From the NCBI RefSeq assembly GCF_000742835.1, contig NZ_CP008941.1:310001-374000 (forward strand): a stretch of DNA of 64,000 nucleotides, written 5' to 3'. Positions within the stretch are counted from its first letter, which is position 1; each line of letters opens with the position of its first letter. The DNA comes from Candidatus Paracaedibacter acanthamoebae (GTDB lineage Bacteria > Pseudomonadota > Alphaproteobacteria > Paracaedibacterales > Paracaedibacteraceae). The notes beneath the pieces are model-generated. The model was not told where the DNA came from and ran no database searches. It was given only the letters and a program-made list of their open reading frames with translations. Below, piece by piece: positions 25,601 to 35,440 of the stretch. The position numbers were made by a program, and so were the translations under genes.

Positions 25601-26279
25601 ACCAACCCACCACACTGTATGTTAAGGTTAGAGATTGCTGTATATCTTGAACATCATCATAAAAACCAAATACAGATCTACAATTGGGATAGAATGAGGA
25701 AAAGTTAATATTCCCATAACCGATCGCTGTTAGATTATCATAATATGAATTTTCAGTATTTTCGCCTGTCCAACTTTGTAAAGGTACCACTCTTCCCATA
25801 TACCGAAAAGGTTGGTTGCCGTCAGTGCCATAGGTACCATACTGATAGGGGACTGAGGTACAGGGGCCATTTTGAGTGGTATCTAGAAAGTCACTTTCAA
25901 CCACCCAGGATTGTGTATTGACTAATGTATTCGCTGAATCGAATCCCAATCTTGTTATTAACCAACGATTGGGGACAGAGGGGAAATTTAGTGAGCGAGA
26001 GCTCGTGTCATGACTTCCTCGAATCAAGGCATTAGGAAGAGCCCAGTGTAAATGGACTCCTCTTTCTAAATTGGTTATCGTATCAAATGGGATAGATAGA
26101 ATATTAGCACTTAGATTTGCACCAATGTTATGCTGTTCGCTATTCACCATATAAGGAAGCAATGAGAAGTCTGCATCAGCAGGTACAAAAGGAATACCGC
26201 TTCCGTCTATACTGGCATCATTGCCACTTATACAATAAGCTTGCACATTCAGGGGGACGATAAGATTTTGTTGGTCCAT
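22662..26279 (-). CDS. Giant uncharacterised protein with HLHWALP motif (1205 aa)
   Basis: 1205 aa, not recognised as any characterised family. Residues about 68-110 read NLERGVHLHWALPNALIRGS, then SLNFPSVPNRWLITRLGF, a block I recall from large uncharacterised proteins of other bacteria. The protein is rich in Asn, Ser, Tyr and Trp and predicted to be largely beta, with a helical central stretch (NEKQLSLNNLRNSIDSLRWQIFSDWSKFM) and segments such as ILTCDKAFSGRYYSPANPSLLIAGNANETW, ILDCRIS and QVVDAFGR. No signal peptide or membrane segment. It lies 37 nt after the 853-aa gene and 95 nt before EEP1, so it is co-transcribed. Possible roles (surface structure, adhesin, toxin scaffold) are speculative. 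Confidence 0.8.
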   Translation of the reverse strand: MDQQNLIVPLNVQAYCISGNDASIDGSGIPFVPADADFSLLPYMVNSEQHNIGANLSANILSIPFDTITNLERGVHLHWALPNALIRGSHDTSSRSLNFPSVPNRWLITRLGFDSANTLVNTQSWVVESDFLDTTQNGPCTSVPYQYGTYGTDGNQPFRYMGRVVPLQSWTGENTENSYYDNLTAIGYGNINFSSFYPNCRSVFGFYDDVQDIQQSLTLTYSVVGWYSEDNKDFLNSLGNGENTQDWLASQDWGLSPEAQQQLVLNTSASLYSGFIQNIQWNPNQQSYFDSSPLEASVVCGNTGIEALSAFFMHYTSSPEATPLTSHTEDILNAFQLGMLKELESPEGILKIQQTLHHKRFTQKDGGPLWTIAPITLESNSTSPLQTKTMLPPQWGSQLNQLNEKQLSLNNLRNSIDSLRWQIFSDWSKFMTLKYPPGEVTNTGSWPFAASDVSDYIKSEMSNMGGVLPNIQNSLIQLLEESYHLSAEVKNLADALQAKISNANPNNPIQYILTCDKAFSGRYYSPANPSLLIAGNANETWNYAGNRNKTPDGILDCRISNQVIAAPSSIPISNTNLLYSNDINALVNEAAWLSNSNNLSSSPPSNGTLPSSVAMQSWLPAQWFPLLLQWKIEYFPLKRTNYPVYDSDHIIKNFELDKLGGELAFNGSPEFDTGIYGNYSGTVVLTPSNKETLLCKLQAFLKQHPNPKLEAILTQLNEVPLLSQSLDGYFEQMLMRQKTLQLDIFDPLSGGEKPFNEEVGIAVGGMNITAPLPENIYSPINDGVFQITQLQVVDAFGRIQAIDISTTPVIYPESATIIKVESQDYAHLSTNIVQDSRLSFDFLTAVSQQEEMNTHPAISPICGWVFPNNLDDSLMFYDPLGNPIGSLVAGSEEIVWQSAPGRFPFGTSMEDCFNGVNNSFEGINTVLYNMANVTLNNGLQYFKDLIRAINQSLSYIEPSGYTGTISNAVLCGSPLALVQASIRLELQGLPSPDESYDALQNDMNNSNIIDRTEDGFTQVQFPVQLGDLSDFQDGLIGYFAGSTPNVDYTTFYTTNDKSEEDTKIIAGNKLFLTPYSEYYASSDPTQYVSMLIDPRASINAISGILPVKTIKVPETQYAQALNSIYITFLTAPIITDANNETGSIYIPTPTQGGANWSWLTASNEAWSQDKVVATGGTVFANPQQISEGWLKLQENPAPETQSEEG

Positions 26280-26316
26280 TTTATTATCCTTAAATTTTAT
26301 GTAACTTCATTGTGTG

Positions 26317-28878
26317 TTATTGGTATGGGGGGCCCCACAGTACACGTATCTTTCTCTCAGTAAACCGAATAAGGGTGCTTTTATTAGTATTCCCAAAATA
26401 CAAATGTACCTGTAAATAAGCCCAAATCTGATCTTCATTAAGGATTTTGTTTATCTCAGAGTCAGGTAACGACATATAGATTTTGGTATCTTTCCCAGAT
26501 GACGCAGATAAGGAATATTGAGAAGAATATGAAGATAAGTTTGCTGATGGACTTGTAGATAATGATAAGGGCCAATGAGAACCTTCAAAAACTAAAGTTG
26601 CTGCAATAAAAAAGTCCTCATCCGTAACACTGCCAGGTATATCCCAGTTGATAGTCAAATATGTATTCTCCGGATCGAGGGGGGGCTCACCGGGAACTTC
26701 AACTGTTTGTATTTGGGAGTGCCCTAAGATTAGCCTAGGGGCCCCTACTTCAATAGCTTGAAAAGTAGGATTGATAGAAAAAGCTCTACTTCGATCTTGT
26801 ATAGAAACAGGAGTTGCACTTAAGCATATAGCTTCAGCACTTCCAGCTGAAGTTGGATTTAAGCTTGTAATTAAAAATTTCTTGCTAGTTTGTGTAGCCG
26901 GCAAAGTATAGAGATTGCTCGCATCACTTCCACCATAATCATTCCCATCAACGGCATAAGTTAAGGGATAATAGTTCCCCTCTGCATCATAACTACCGAT
27001 TGAAACCTGAACCTCTTCTCCAGAGGCTGGCGGAAACCATTGTGTTGACAGATAGGATGCATAAGGTAAGAGCTTTCCTGAGCTATCCACGCTTATACCG
27101 CCCTCAATTAACCTCAAATCACAGAGGGGGGATGTTATAAGGGTTGTTTGAGTAGTTGCTGTAAAGACGGTAATACTCCCCTTATACATCAATTGGAGCG
27201 TAAAGGTGAGTGGCTGAGTACTATCAAACGGTTGCAGATTTTCTAAATTTCCTGAAAGGCTTAATTCTACATTCGAGCCAGTTTGTGAAGGCAGAAGGTT
27301 GTTTGAAAGGTTGATTGGAACGGGGGTTGGTAATGTTTTGCCATTATTTATAGCTGTTACCCATAAGGTGAGAGAAAACCCTTCTTTTGGTATGCTATCT
27401 GGAACATTCCAATTTATATTGATCGAGGAATTCTGAATATCCCAACCTTGATCAGTAGCTATATTTAAGGAATTTATAGCTACAGTGCTTGTGTTTTGTA
27501 GGGTAAAGCTTAGAGAATCTGTTTCCACCTTTCCAGATGTATTAGAGAGTTTTGCCGTATAGATTCCAAGATTAGATAATAGTGGATCCCCTAGCTTTGC
27601 AAGAAAATCTACAGGTATATTTTCCACCTGACTACCAGATAAATCAGAATTGTAATAAATCTGATGATTAGAGGGATCATTAATTTGGAATGTCCACTGA
27701 GAGGCTCCAAAAACTTTAGAATTAAAAGTTACCGTTTCAAAAAATTCATAAGAATCTTTATCGGTTGAGAACGAAAGAATTGTCGGTTGTGAAGGTGCTT
27801 TCATGATAGGGACAGTTATCGAACCATCTGCATAGCCTCCAATGTTAACATATGTTAAATACAACATCGTAGTTCCAGGCATAGCATAACTAATAATATC
27901 ATTGATCGGGATATTAAAACTTCCCCCCGGACCCAACAAACCTGTATTGGTGGAATCAGGGGTAAGAGTCCATGTCGTGACCAGTCCTTGCGTGTTTATG
28001 GATGGTTTTTGCCATCCATAACCACCTTGAATACCAGTGACCTCATTGATGAGTATGCCTTCTATGTTGCTACTTGTTCCGAGGGCGTTGACAGATCCGT
28101 CTCCGGTGTCACCACAGGTAATAAAAGAAATGGTAAATTGCGGGGTGGCACCAGCAACAGGGGTGGTAACAAGAGGATGACTAGGATCATTATTAGTTAA
28201 TGTAAGGGTAAGGTTATTTATAATTGGATCAGTTGAATCACTCACATAGATCACATTAGAACCAGGGTTAGAACCTTGCCCTCCTCCAATAGTTACAGTT
28301 AATTGGTCTGTCAAACGACTACCACTGGTTGAAGAATTAATGAGAGTTAATGGTAAACCGACGCCGTTGTTACTATAATGTCCTCCGTTAGACTTCTCTC
28401 CATACAACCCAAACGTTAAATCACCAGTACTTCCTACCGGATTGGCTGAGGCTTCCATGGTTAGATTAATTGTTAAATAATCATCATTTTGAAGAATAAG
28501 ATTATTATTAGGACTAATACATAAGTAGTTAAAACCCTGAGTACTCGTGAAAACCGAAGTAAAAGCGATAGAATTTCCACTTCCATCAGTAATAGAAGAG
28601 ATCGATAGGGCGCTGAACTCTTCTGAGGTTAAAAGATTGGAAGATATTGTAATATAAAAGGGAACTTTATTAGGGTTAATTGAACCACTCAGAGCCGTGG
28701 TATTAAAGGTAAAAGCTTGCCCTAAATCGTTGGTTAGCGTAATAGAGAGGGAAGTTTGAGTGTCAATAGGAATTGTAGATGTATTAAGGGTTGGGTTGAT
28801 ACCAGTTGTATTGGCTATCATTGTATTTGAAGAGGGGAAGAATTCTGGCTGCTTTGTTTTTGTCATCGTTTTAGTCAT
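26317..28878 (-). CDS. Large beta-sandwich-rich protein (853 aa), function unknown
   Basis: 853 aa, dominated by Thr/Ser/Asn-rich beta strands. Repeating stretches such as SLSITLTNDLGQAFTF, NNLTLTLTNNDPSHPLVT, SFSTDKDSYEFFETVTFNSKV and YLTINWDIPGSV look like successive immunoglobulin- or fibronectin-like sandwiches. There is no signal peptide; the start MTKTMTKTKQPEFFPSSN is polar. No catalytic motif is seen. Its stop is 37 nt from the 1205-aa gene and its ATG lies 1 nt after the 304-aa stop, so translation is probably coupled. A structural or binding role within the operon's machinery is the simplest reading, but it is inference. Confidence 0.78.
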   Translation of the reverse strand: MTKTMTKTKQPEFFPSSNTMIANTTGINPTLNTSTIPIDTQTSLSITLTNDLGQAFTFNTTALSGSINPNKVPFYITISSNLLTSEEFSALSISSITDGSGNSIAFTSVFTSTQGFNYLCISPNNNLILQNDDYLTINLTMEASANPVGSTGDLTFGLYGEKSNGGHYSNNGVGLPLTLINSSTSGSRLTDQLTVTIGGGQGSNPGSNVIYVSDSTDPIINNLTLTLTNNDPSHPLVTTPVAGATPQFTISFITCGDTGDGSVNALGTSSNIEGILINEVTGIQGGYGWQKPSINTQGLVTTWTLTPDSTNTGLLGPGGSFNIPINDIISYAMPGTTMLYLTYVNIGGYADGSITVPIMKAPSQPTILSFSTDKDSYEFFETVTFNSKVFGASQWTFQINDPSNHQIYYNSDLSGSQVENIPVDFLAKLGDPLLSNLGIYTAKLSNTSGKVETDSLSFTLQNTSTVAINSLNIATDQGWDIQNSSININWNVPDSIPKEGFSLTLWVTAINNGKTLPTPVPINLSNNLLPSQTGSNVELSLSGNLENLQPFDSTQPLTFTLQLMYKGSITVFTATTQTTLITSPLCDLRLIEGGISVDSSGKLLPYASYLSTQWFPPASGEEVQVSIGSYDAEGNYYPLTYAVDGNDYGGSDASNLYTLPATQTSKKFLITSLNPTSAGSAEAICLSATPVSIQDRSRAFSINPTFQAIEVGAPRLILGHSQIQTVEVPGEPPLDPENTYLTINWDIPGSVTDEDFFIAATLVFEGSHWPLSLSTSPSANLSSYSSQYSLSASSGKDTKIYMSLPDSEINKILNEDQIWAYLQVHLYFGNTNKSTLIRFTERKIRVLWGPPYQ

Positions 28879-28879
28879 A

Positions 28880-29794
28880 TTATGTTCCTTTTCTGTTAGT
28901 CGGTTGTTTTTGAGTGAGAATAGAACTATCGACCCCTACGGTCATCTGTAGTCCAAACTCAGCTGCAGTGACATTTTGATCTGGCATAGTTTTTTGAACA
29001 ATGGTTTGAATCGCATTTGCTAAGGCACTCATGCTGACAACCCGTGTGGTGGGGTCTCGGTAATAGGTTGAACCAATTGTGATAGAAGCCTCAGTTTTTT
29101 CTCCGTTCTGTTCAGGATTGTTTAAGTCCATGGTTTTTAAGGTAAGTATGTAAGGATCATTGTTAGATGACTGCTCTGCCGATTGATCATCAAAACCAAA
29201 ATGGATCCCTTCTGATGGAGTGCTAATTTGAAGAGTGTCAACCTCCCCCTCGAAGATGCAGAGAAGGATATCAGGGGAGATTTTACTCTTCCTTAACATC
29301 AGCAAGGGAGGGTTGCTCTGTGAGCCGTTGAATCCTTCAATGTGCAACTTAGGCCAACCGCTTACTGCAATGGACCTGAGTAAAAATCCTGTCAGAACCT
29401 GGTGATTTACACCGCCGGAAGTAAGGATGGTCTCTGGTTGTCCCTTGGGGGTGGGCAGATTTAAATGCTTGCTGATGACATTTCCGTAAACTTGATCATG
29501 AGCAAAATCTCCCTCTGTTACGCTCCCGAGGCTGTAGGCACCATCAATAAGTGCGGTTATCCAATTATTATCAATGGAGAAAAAACGAATGGATTCTTTT
29601 GGCAGCAAACTTTCATCTGCACATAGGTAATTAAAGGGAACCCCATAAAGCAACCTTAAGCGGGAAAACCAATTTAAAATATGTTCCTGCTCAGGGCTAT
29701 CGTTAGTGGAAGTTACAGGGATTGTTATTTTCCCGGCGATTGTCTCGGCATAAGCTTGTTTTAGCTGGGTTCTAATATTTTTAATTAACATCAA
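28880..29794 (-). CDS. Conserved protein with RLLYGVPFNYL...ESIRFF motif (304 aa)
   Basis: 304 aa. The central block EHILNWFSRLRLLYGVPFNYL, then LCADESLLPKESIRFFSIDNNWITALIDGAYSLGS is sharply conserved-looking and resembles a motif I recall in uncharacterised proteins of other bacteria that occur next to the same neighbours. The C-terminus (DPTTRVVSMSALANAIQTIV) is followed by a polar tail. No signal peptide or transmembrane helix. The ATG overlaps the 464-aa stop by 4 nt. Its moderate size and mixed alpha/beta look make it the likeliest adaptor or assembly component of the operon; this is inference. Confidence 0.75.
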   Translation of the reverse strand: MMLIKNIRTQLKQAYAETIAGKITIPVTSTNDSPEQEHILNWFSRLRLLYGVPFNYLCADESLLPKESIRFFSIDNNWITALIDGAYSLGSVTEGDFAHDQVYGNVISKHLNLPTPKGQPETILTSGGVNHQVLTGFLLRSIAVSGWPKLHIEGFNGSQSNPPLLMLRKSKISPDILLCIFEGEVDTLQISTPSEGIHFGFDDQSAEQSSNNDPYILTLKTMDLNNPEQNGEKTEASITIGSTYYRDPTTRVVSMSALANAIQTIVQKTMPDQNVTAAEFGLQMTVGVDSSILTQKQPTNRKGT

Positions 29795-31185
29795 TTCTTT
29801 CCTGCCTTTAAATAATTTTCGAAAGCTTGGCTTAGGATGGTTGTCAATTTATCTTCAGCGGAGAGGATTTCCAGCGATTGATTCTGAAGGGGAGCCTCTT
29901 CCTCAAGCTCGCCGCCTAAGATTTTTTGCTCAAGCTGCGTGATGGTATTGAGAGTATTCTTCCTTTTCCACTTGTATAGATTTTCTGAGAATTTTTGATT
30001 TTGAAGACCGAGCAATCGTCCCAACTGCCACGCTGCAGCATAGGAAACATCAAACATTGAGGTCGTCGGATCGTATCTTAAAAGGTCATCTGAATGTTGA
30101 TTCGGCCAACTAATGGTATTATTGCTAACCACGTACGGCGCGAGAGGCCCTCTATAGAACGATACACTGGTATCCCCATTTCTCATATAATGATTAGCTG
30201 GTATGTAGCCCATACTAAAGGCTGTATTGAGCGCAACAGTTCCATCATCAGTCCCTTCGATTTGGGGCGTTTGCAAAGTGATTGGCGATGTATAGGGAGT
30301 GCCGTCAACTGTATTTAAGCGACTGATTACATCACTTAAGTTTCCTTTATGAGAAAGGACTTCAAAACTCCAGTTTTTTAAAGAGACCAAGCGGACATAT
30401 TTTGTTTCTGCGGGCAAAGAAGGGCTAGCCGTACCATCAGCGTTGGGTAAATAAGCCCCCATATTTTCAAAAGAGACAAGGTGAACGGTACATTGCCCAC
30501 TGGGCGGACAAAGCCTATTGGCAAAGACAACGGAATACTTTTTATAGGGAAGAGCATCTTTACCTTTTTCAACAGGCGCGGATACTTTCTTTACATGCGC
30601 CAAATAAGAAAAGTCATCTGCACTGGGTACAATTTGGTTAAAAAGGTTGACAGGTAAGTCGATTACCGCGCAAGGATCACTGTCTTCCTCACCATAGCCT
30701 TGCGTAAAACTATAGAATAGGATCGCGTTTGGATCAGTCGCTGGTAAATTTGCAGTCTTAAATGTGCTGAGTGTCACTTGCTTAACAGTTGGTTCTTCAT
30801 CTTCATAAAAAACCAAGAGCGCAAGCCAAGGCGGCTGGGGTAAGGTTTGATCTGAATCATCAAGAAATCTTTGCCAAGGTAAAGTAGTACTTGTCAATAC
30901 CACATGAGGAAAACAATTAGAAAAGTCACCCTGATGCGTGGCAGGAGGGAAGACCGATTGGAACTTGTTCGGATCCAGCGTAAATCTTTGCCCCATAACA
31001 GCAAAGGTTTTCTGAACGCTAAAGCTATCCGCAACGCTCCCTCCTGGGTCACTAATGCTACCGGTTTGATCTGAGCCTGTGCCCCTTGTTGTCTGAGTCA
31101 AACCAAGCGTATAAGTCCCACTTTCCAAAGCTGGGATATGATATTGGATGAATTCTATTGTTTTGTTAAAGTTTGATCGTGCCAT
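29791..31185 (-). CDS. Conserved protein of the operon (464 aa), function unknown
   Basis: 464 aa. Notable segments are VMGQRFTLDPNKFQSVFPPATHQGDFSNCFPHVVL, TLPWQRFLDDS, PPWLALLVFYEDEEP and GYIPANHYMRNGDTSVSFYRGPLAPY, which look like conserved turns and strands of a compact multi-domain protein; residues about 385-460 are helical (AAWQLGRLLGLQNQKFSENLYKWKRK, then ILSAEDKLTTILSQAFENYL). No signal peptide or known catalytic motif. It overlaps the neighbouring genes by 1 nt (1413-aa gene) and 4 nt (304-aa gene), indicating strict co-expression and probable complex formation. Confidence 0.75.
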   Translation of the reverse strand: MARSNFNKTIEFIQYHIPALESGTYTLGLTQTTRGTGSDQTGSISDPGGSVADSFSVQKTFAVMGQRFTLDPNKFQSVFPPATHQGDFSNCFPHVVLTSTTLPWQRFLDDSDQTLPQPPWLALLVFYEDEEPTVKQVTLSTFKTANLPATDPNAILFYSFTQGYGEEDSDPCAVIDLPVNLFNQIVPSADDFSYLAHVKKVSAPVEKGKDALPYKKYSVVFANRLCPPSGQCTVHLVSFENMGAYLPNADGTASPSLPAETKYVRLVSLKNWSFEVLSHKGNLSDVISRLNTVDGTPYTSPITLQTPQIEGTDDGTVALNTAFSMGYIPANHYMRNGDTSVSFYRGPLAPYVVSNNTISWPNQHSDDLLRYDPTTSMFDVSYAAAWQLGRLLGLQNQKFSENLYKWKRKNTLNTITQLEQKILGGELEEEAPLQNQSLEILSAEDKLTTILSQAFENYLKAGKN

Positions 31186-34100
31186 TAAGATGCTCCTCCT
31201 AATACTTTTTCTTCGCCCAGGTAACTCAATATAGGGTCGCCGACAAAATATACATTAGCAGCCTCCGTACTGAGGCTGGTTACGTTGATGTCATTAATGA
31301 TTTTGAAAGATGTTGTTTGAAGTCGGGTTAAAATGGAAGTACGACTTGTATTTTTAGCAATGGTCTGCCCGATCTCAGCACACGGCTCCTCTGTAAAACC
31401 ATCTGTGGTGGGAACAGAAGGTTTATTATAAGAAATTAGATTATCTTCCTCGAAATCTATGGAATATAAGAGATTATGTAAAGCAACCGGTGTGACTTGG
31501 TCAGCCGGCGTTACTTTTGCCGAAAAACTGATGCCTGATAAAGTGTTTGCAATTGTTGTTGTACTACTGCTGGCCACAGACGTTTCAAGATCGTCGAGAG
31601 AGGTAATACATTGCCATAAAGATTGAGGAACATTACTTGTAAGAAGTGAAATGTTGAATTTATCGGCGATATCATAAGGCTCATTTCCATCAGCATCAAG
31701 ATAAGTTAGGGTAATTGCATGGTCTGAGGTAAAACTATCGGAAGGGGCTCTCACCATTCCAACACCAAAATCTGTATTAATAGAGGAATCCATAGTTGAA
31801 AGAGTTTGTGCTACGCCATTGAGAGATAACGTTTTAGAGGGAATACTGCTTCCAGTTGTAAAGATAAAATGTTCAGGATCTACAATCCAATCATAGGTAA
31901 TTCCCTGGTCAGAGACATCTGATTTGATAACTCCATGAGCCAAATTCAGGTTACAGACGTTAGACGGATCAGTGGATAAGAAGGATTGTTTAAAATTACT
32001 CCATGAAATAGCAGCGGGCGGTGTCGTAATAGGCTCACTATCTCCAAAGGAAATGGTAAATGAGATGATATAAAGGTCGACTTTAGCCTTGCCGGTAAAA
32101 TCTGGTCCCCAGATACTCAGGTCTGCATTTGTATGCGCTGTAATAGCCGTATTGACAAACGCCACATCAATTATTAACGAGGCTCCAACATCGACATTGG
32201 CATCAATTGTATATTGATAGGGCTGCCAGAATAATAAGACATCAGCATCAAGATTAAACCATGCCCGAATTCCATCACTCTGCCATAGCGCCTTAAGCGA
32301 TCCCCCCACCATTATCGCTAAGGAAGTGATAGCACAATAGAGACCTCCTTGAATCGAGAGTTCAGGACAGACCTGCCAATTTAACCCTAGAAGAGGAACG
32401 GTAGGATAGTAGCTGGGTTTTTTAAATTTAGGACTATATCCTCCCAGACTAATAACAAAATCCCCTGCATGAGGATTGGATCCAAACCACAAATAAAAAG
32501 CAAAACCGCCGGTTAAGTGACAGTTTTTTGAAAGGACATAGGAATTATTCGTTAACTGCCCTTCAACAGAGAAAAGACCTTCTGCAGGAACAAGAGTTGT
32601 TTCTATGGCAAATTGGATCATTGCCACAGGGTCTGGATCTAAAGGCGGAGCTACAATGGTTGATACACCAAGTAGATCCAATTCTAATTGTGTTCCGAAT
32701 GCTGCTGCTGCAAGTAGGTAAGAGTTTACCATTCCATAAGAGTTAAAGTTAATGCCCGCTGCCAGCCAATATTGTCCCTGCTCAATGGGAATTGCACTTT
32801 GAACGGTTTGTAATAAACTTGAGAGATTCTCGTTTTTATACTTACTTGGATTTTGAGCAATTTCGATTAAAGGAAAGGACATGATCGAGGAAATGTTAGG
32901 CATTATGAGGTCGCGGTTATAACCAAATCCTCCTGCCCCTCCGGTTATGAAGAATGCAGGAGGGCCTCCAAGGGGGAAATCTATAACGGCAAAGGCAAAC
33001 AAAGAAGATTGATCATCGGGGGGCATAGCATAGGAAGCAAGAGCCGCAATGTCAAACTCCCCAACTTTGACGGTTAAGGTTCCATCATATTCAGTGCCTC
33101 CACTGTCATCGGCGCTTAAAAGTCCGCCATTTATCACAATGTCGTCACTGGTAAGGTCAACATCTAATCCGTGAAGTGCAAATTGTAAATCAGGCTCAGA
33201 GTTACTGACATTCATTCCTACAGACAACCCAGTGAGAGCAATATTGAGGTTTGTCGTATTAAGAGAAGCATCTAACATGATCCACATAAGATCATTTTGA
33301 TAATTTAAACCAATCCTTTTTAAACTTATAGGACCAACAGTTTTTTGAATATTAACCCAGACACCCGGAGGGGTGGGGGGTGGAGTTGATGAAGTAGCGG
33401 TGAGATCAGTAATTAAACTTGGGGCGCCTCCACTTTCTGTTTGTACAGCGGGACCAAAATCTAAGTCAAAAGGATGATCATCGCCTGCAATGGACAATAC
33501 TCCTTTGATATCAAGACCTGAATTAAAGTTTTTTATCGGATTGACATTCGGTAAACTTGCAGACGCATAGGTAATATTTAGACTCTTAAGGGCAATCTCA
33601 TCAGCAGTTGAAAACTCTTGACCGATAAGAGGTAGGTCTTGCGACAGAATGACAATATCTGTTTGAACATCTAAATTGAAGTAGAATTCATATTGATCGG
33701 CTGTACCTTTAGGCAAGAAGGTTGCAAAAGTCCCCTTTCCATAATTCAAGGAGGTAGCCTCTAACTTAACCGTATTTTGTGTTAGATTGTATGAAAAACC
33801 TGCTTGGGTCAAATCAAGATCAAAAGTTGTTGGTATTGTAACCTTTATCCCCACCGCATCCGCTAGGGATTGTATGCCTAACAGATCATCGGAGGATAAG
33901 CTTTTCCAATAACCTGCAAGAACGCTGTTTTTTAGGTTAGAATCAAAAGACACATTGAAATAGCTTCCCCCTATTGTCAGTCCACCTTCTAAGTAATAGG
34001 AATTGCTGCTTAAGGAAGCACTCAGATTGCAGTCCACGCTGCCTTGAACAAACGGCAGCGGAAACGTTCCGTCGACATTGCAAAACAAACCCCACGTCCA

Positions 34101-35426
34101 ATTTGTGTTGATCTTATTAAAACTTACCACAAAGTCTGTAACATTTATGGAAGAAAACTGAGAAGGGAGAGATAAGTTACAAAGGTTTGTGGTAATCGTA
34201 TTGAGATCAATAATGCCTTGATAACTGCCTGATACTAAAAGATTATTATTAGTGGTGTCTATACTTATTTGTATATCGAATAGTCCTTTAAACACCTCTG
34301 GATAGAAAGAGAGAACGCCATTAAAACCGAATATGTTGGTAGGGGTGCCCAATGGATCTAAGACTGTGTAAGAGAGCGTCAGAGATTTAACCGTAAATTC
34401 GTCTGTTATGGCCCAAGCTGAACCTGCGCTCAATACAAGGGTCATCGATAAAATATTGATCGGGTTTATACAAAGAGTACACGAGGCTTCGACAAAGGTT
34501 ATAGCACTGAAGCTTTGCTGTAATTCTTGAGGAATATCATTTGTAATATCAGCCGCGGTAAGACCAGGAATCAGTTGCACAACAGTATTTAAACTGGGAG
34601 GATTGGTTGAATCGCTCGGCACAATACTGAAACCCACAACAGCGTTATTTTGCAGTTGAGTCTCTAAGTTAAGCCCAATTTGATCCTCGGTGACTGAAAA
34701 GTTAAGACTATAACTTTGCATATCATCTAAATCGATCTGGCTGGTTAAGGTGATGATAGGATTGGTAAACTCTAACCCAGGTATAAAATCACTCGGTTGA
34801 TCGCTCATCAGGCCTGAAAAATTAACAGAGGGCCATACAATATTGTTTTTTCCAATAACGCTCGTATCAACTGATCCTGAAAATAATATTTCGCCACTAG
34901 GTGGGGTTGAAAAGAAATTAGAAACAAGACCGACAAATCCGCTATCTAAAGGTAAGAAAGATGCAAAGTTTAACCCTGCCGTTAAGGATAAGGGTTGCGA
35001 CTGCCACGTGTAAGGTTGTCCATAACTGGAAAAGATAAAACTTGGGCTATTAAAAGAAATATTATAAAAAGGATAGATCACCATATAGGGAAAACTATCA
35101 GCAAACTGCCACGCTTGCCCTTGGTTATCCGGTAAAGTCGCATTAATGATCACATCGGTAATATCTTGATTAAGGACGAACTCGATCTGCAAGTTAATAG
35201 ATGAGAGGTTTAAAAAAGATCCAGTTGCTTGGATCACAAGGCTTGTATCATCAGCTGTCCCAACATTTACAATGTTGACATTAAGAGGCTGAGTAAGCAT
35301 CAACGCAGACTGTAGGAGGTTATCTAAATCCTCCCGCGGTGTCAGGCCAGCATTACTAATGACGGCTTCAGAAATATTGGTACTATTCAATTGGCTTAAA
35401 GTTGTCTGTAAGGTTTGTAAAGTCAT
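31185..35426 (-). CDS. Giant DUF6603-like protein (1413 aa)
   Basis: 1413 aa. The C-terminal half carries features I associate with the uncharacterised DUF6603 family: FFITGGAGGFGYNRDLIMPN (about residue 825), then HAGDFVISLGGYSPKFKKPSYYPTVPLLGLNWQV (about 985-1020), LSIQGGLYCAITSLAIMVGG and AWFNLDADVLLFWQPYQYTI. The N-terminal half is a long series of amphipathic beta strands (about 10-25 residues, Ser/Asn/Leu-rich), resembling repeated beta-sheet or lipid-transfer-like scaffolds. No signal peptide. The family call is from memory and moderately certain; no function is known. It is the largest member of the operon, 14 nt downstream of EEP2 and overlapping the 464-aa gene by 1 nt. Confidence 0.72.
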   Translation of the reverse strand: MTLQTLQTTLSQLNSTNISEAVISNAGLTPREDLDNLLQSALMLTQPLNVNIVNVGTADDTSLVIQATGSFLNLSSINLQIEFVLNQDITDVIINATLPDNQGQAWQFADSFPYMVIYPFYNISFNSPSFIFSSYGQPYTWQSQPLSLTAGLNFASFLPLDSGFVGLVSNFFSTPPSGEILFSGSVDTSVIGKNNIVWPSVNFSGLMSDQPSDFIPGLEFTNPIITLTSQIDLDDMQSYSLNFSVTEDQIGLNLETQLQNNAVVGFSIVPSDSTNPPSLNTVVQLIPGLTAADITNDIPQELQQSFSAITFVEASCTLCINPINILSMTLVLSAGSAWAITDEFTVKSLTLSYTVLDPLGTPTNIFGFNGVLSFYPEVFKGLFDIQISIDTTNNNLLVSGSYQGIIDLNTITTNLCNLSLPSQFSSINVTDFVVSFNKINTNWTWGLFCNVDGTFPLPFVQGSVDCNLSASLSSNSYYLEGGLTIGGSYFNVSFDSNLKNSVLAGYWKSLSSDDLLGIQSLADAVGIKVTIPTTFDLDLTQAGFSYNLTQNTVKLEATSLNYGKGTFATFLPKGTADQYEFYFNLDVQTDIVILSQDLPLIGQEFSTADEIALKSLNITYASASLPNVNPIKNFNSGLDIKGVLSIAGDDHPFDLDFGPAVQTESGGAPSLITDLTATSSTPPPTPPGVWVNIQKTVGPISLKRIGLNYQNDLMWIMLDASLNTTNLNIALTGLSVGMNVSNSEPDLQFALHGLDVDLTSDDIVINGGLLSADDSGGTEYDGTLTVKVGEFDIAALASYAMPPDDQSSLFAFAVIDFPLGGPPAFFITGGAGGFGYNRDLIMPNISSIMSFPLIEIAQNPSKYKNENLSSLLQTVQSAIPIEQGQYWLAAGINFNSYGMVNSYLLAAAAFGTQLELDLLGVSTIVAPPLDPDPVAMIQFAIETTLVPAEGLFSVEGQLTNNSYVLSKNCHLTGGFAFYLWFGSNPHAGDFVISLGGYSPKFKKPSYYPTVPLLGLNWQVCPELSIQGGLYCAITSLAIMVGGSLKALWQSDGIRAWFNLDADVLLFWQPYQYTIDANVDVGASLIIDVAFVNTAITAHTNADLSIWGPDFTGKAKVDLYIISFTISFGDSEPITTPPAAISWSNFKQSFLSTDPSNVCNLNLAHGVIKSDVSDQGITYDWIVDPEHFIFTTGSSIPSKTLSLNGVAQTLSTMDSSINTDFGVGMVRAPSDSFTSDHAITLTYLDADGNEPYDIADKFNISLLTSNVPQSLWQCITSLDDLETSVASSSTTTIANTLSGISFSAKVTPADQVTPVALHNLLYSIDFEEDNLISYNKPSVPTTDGFTEEPCAEIGQTIAKNTSRTSILTRLQTTSFKIINDINVTSLSTEAANVYFVGDPILSYLGEEKVLGGAS

Positions 35427-35440
35427 CTTTTGGCCTTTTC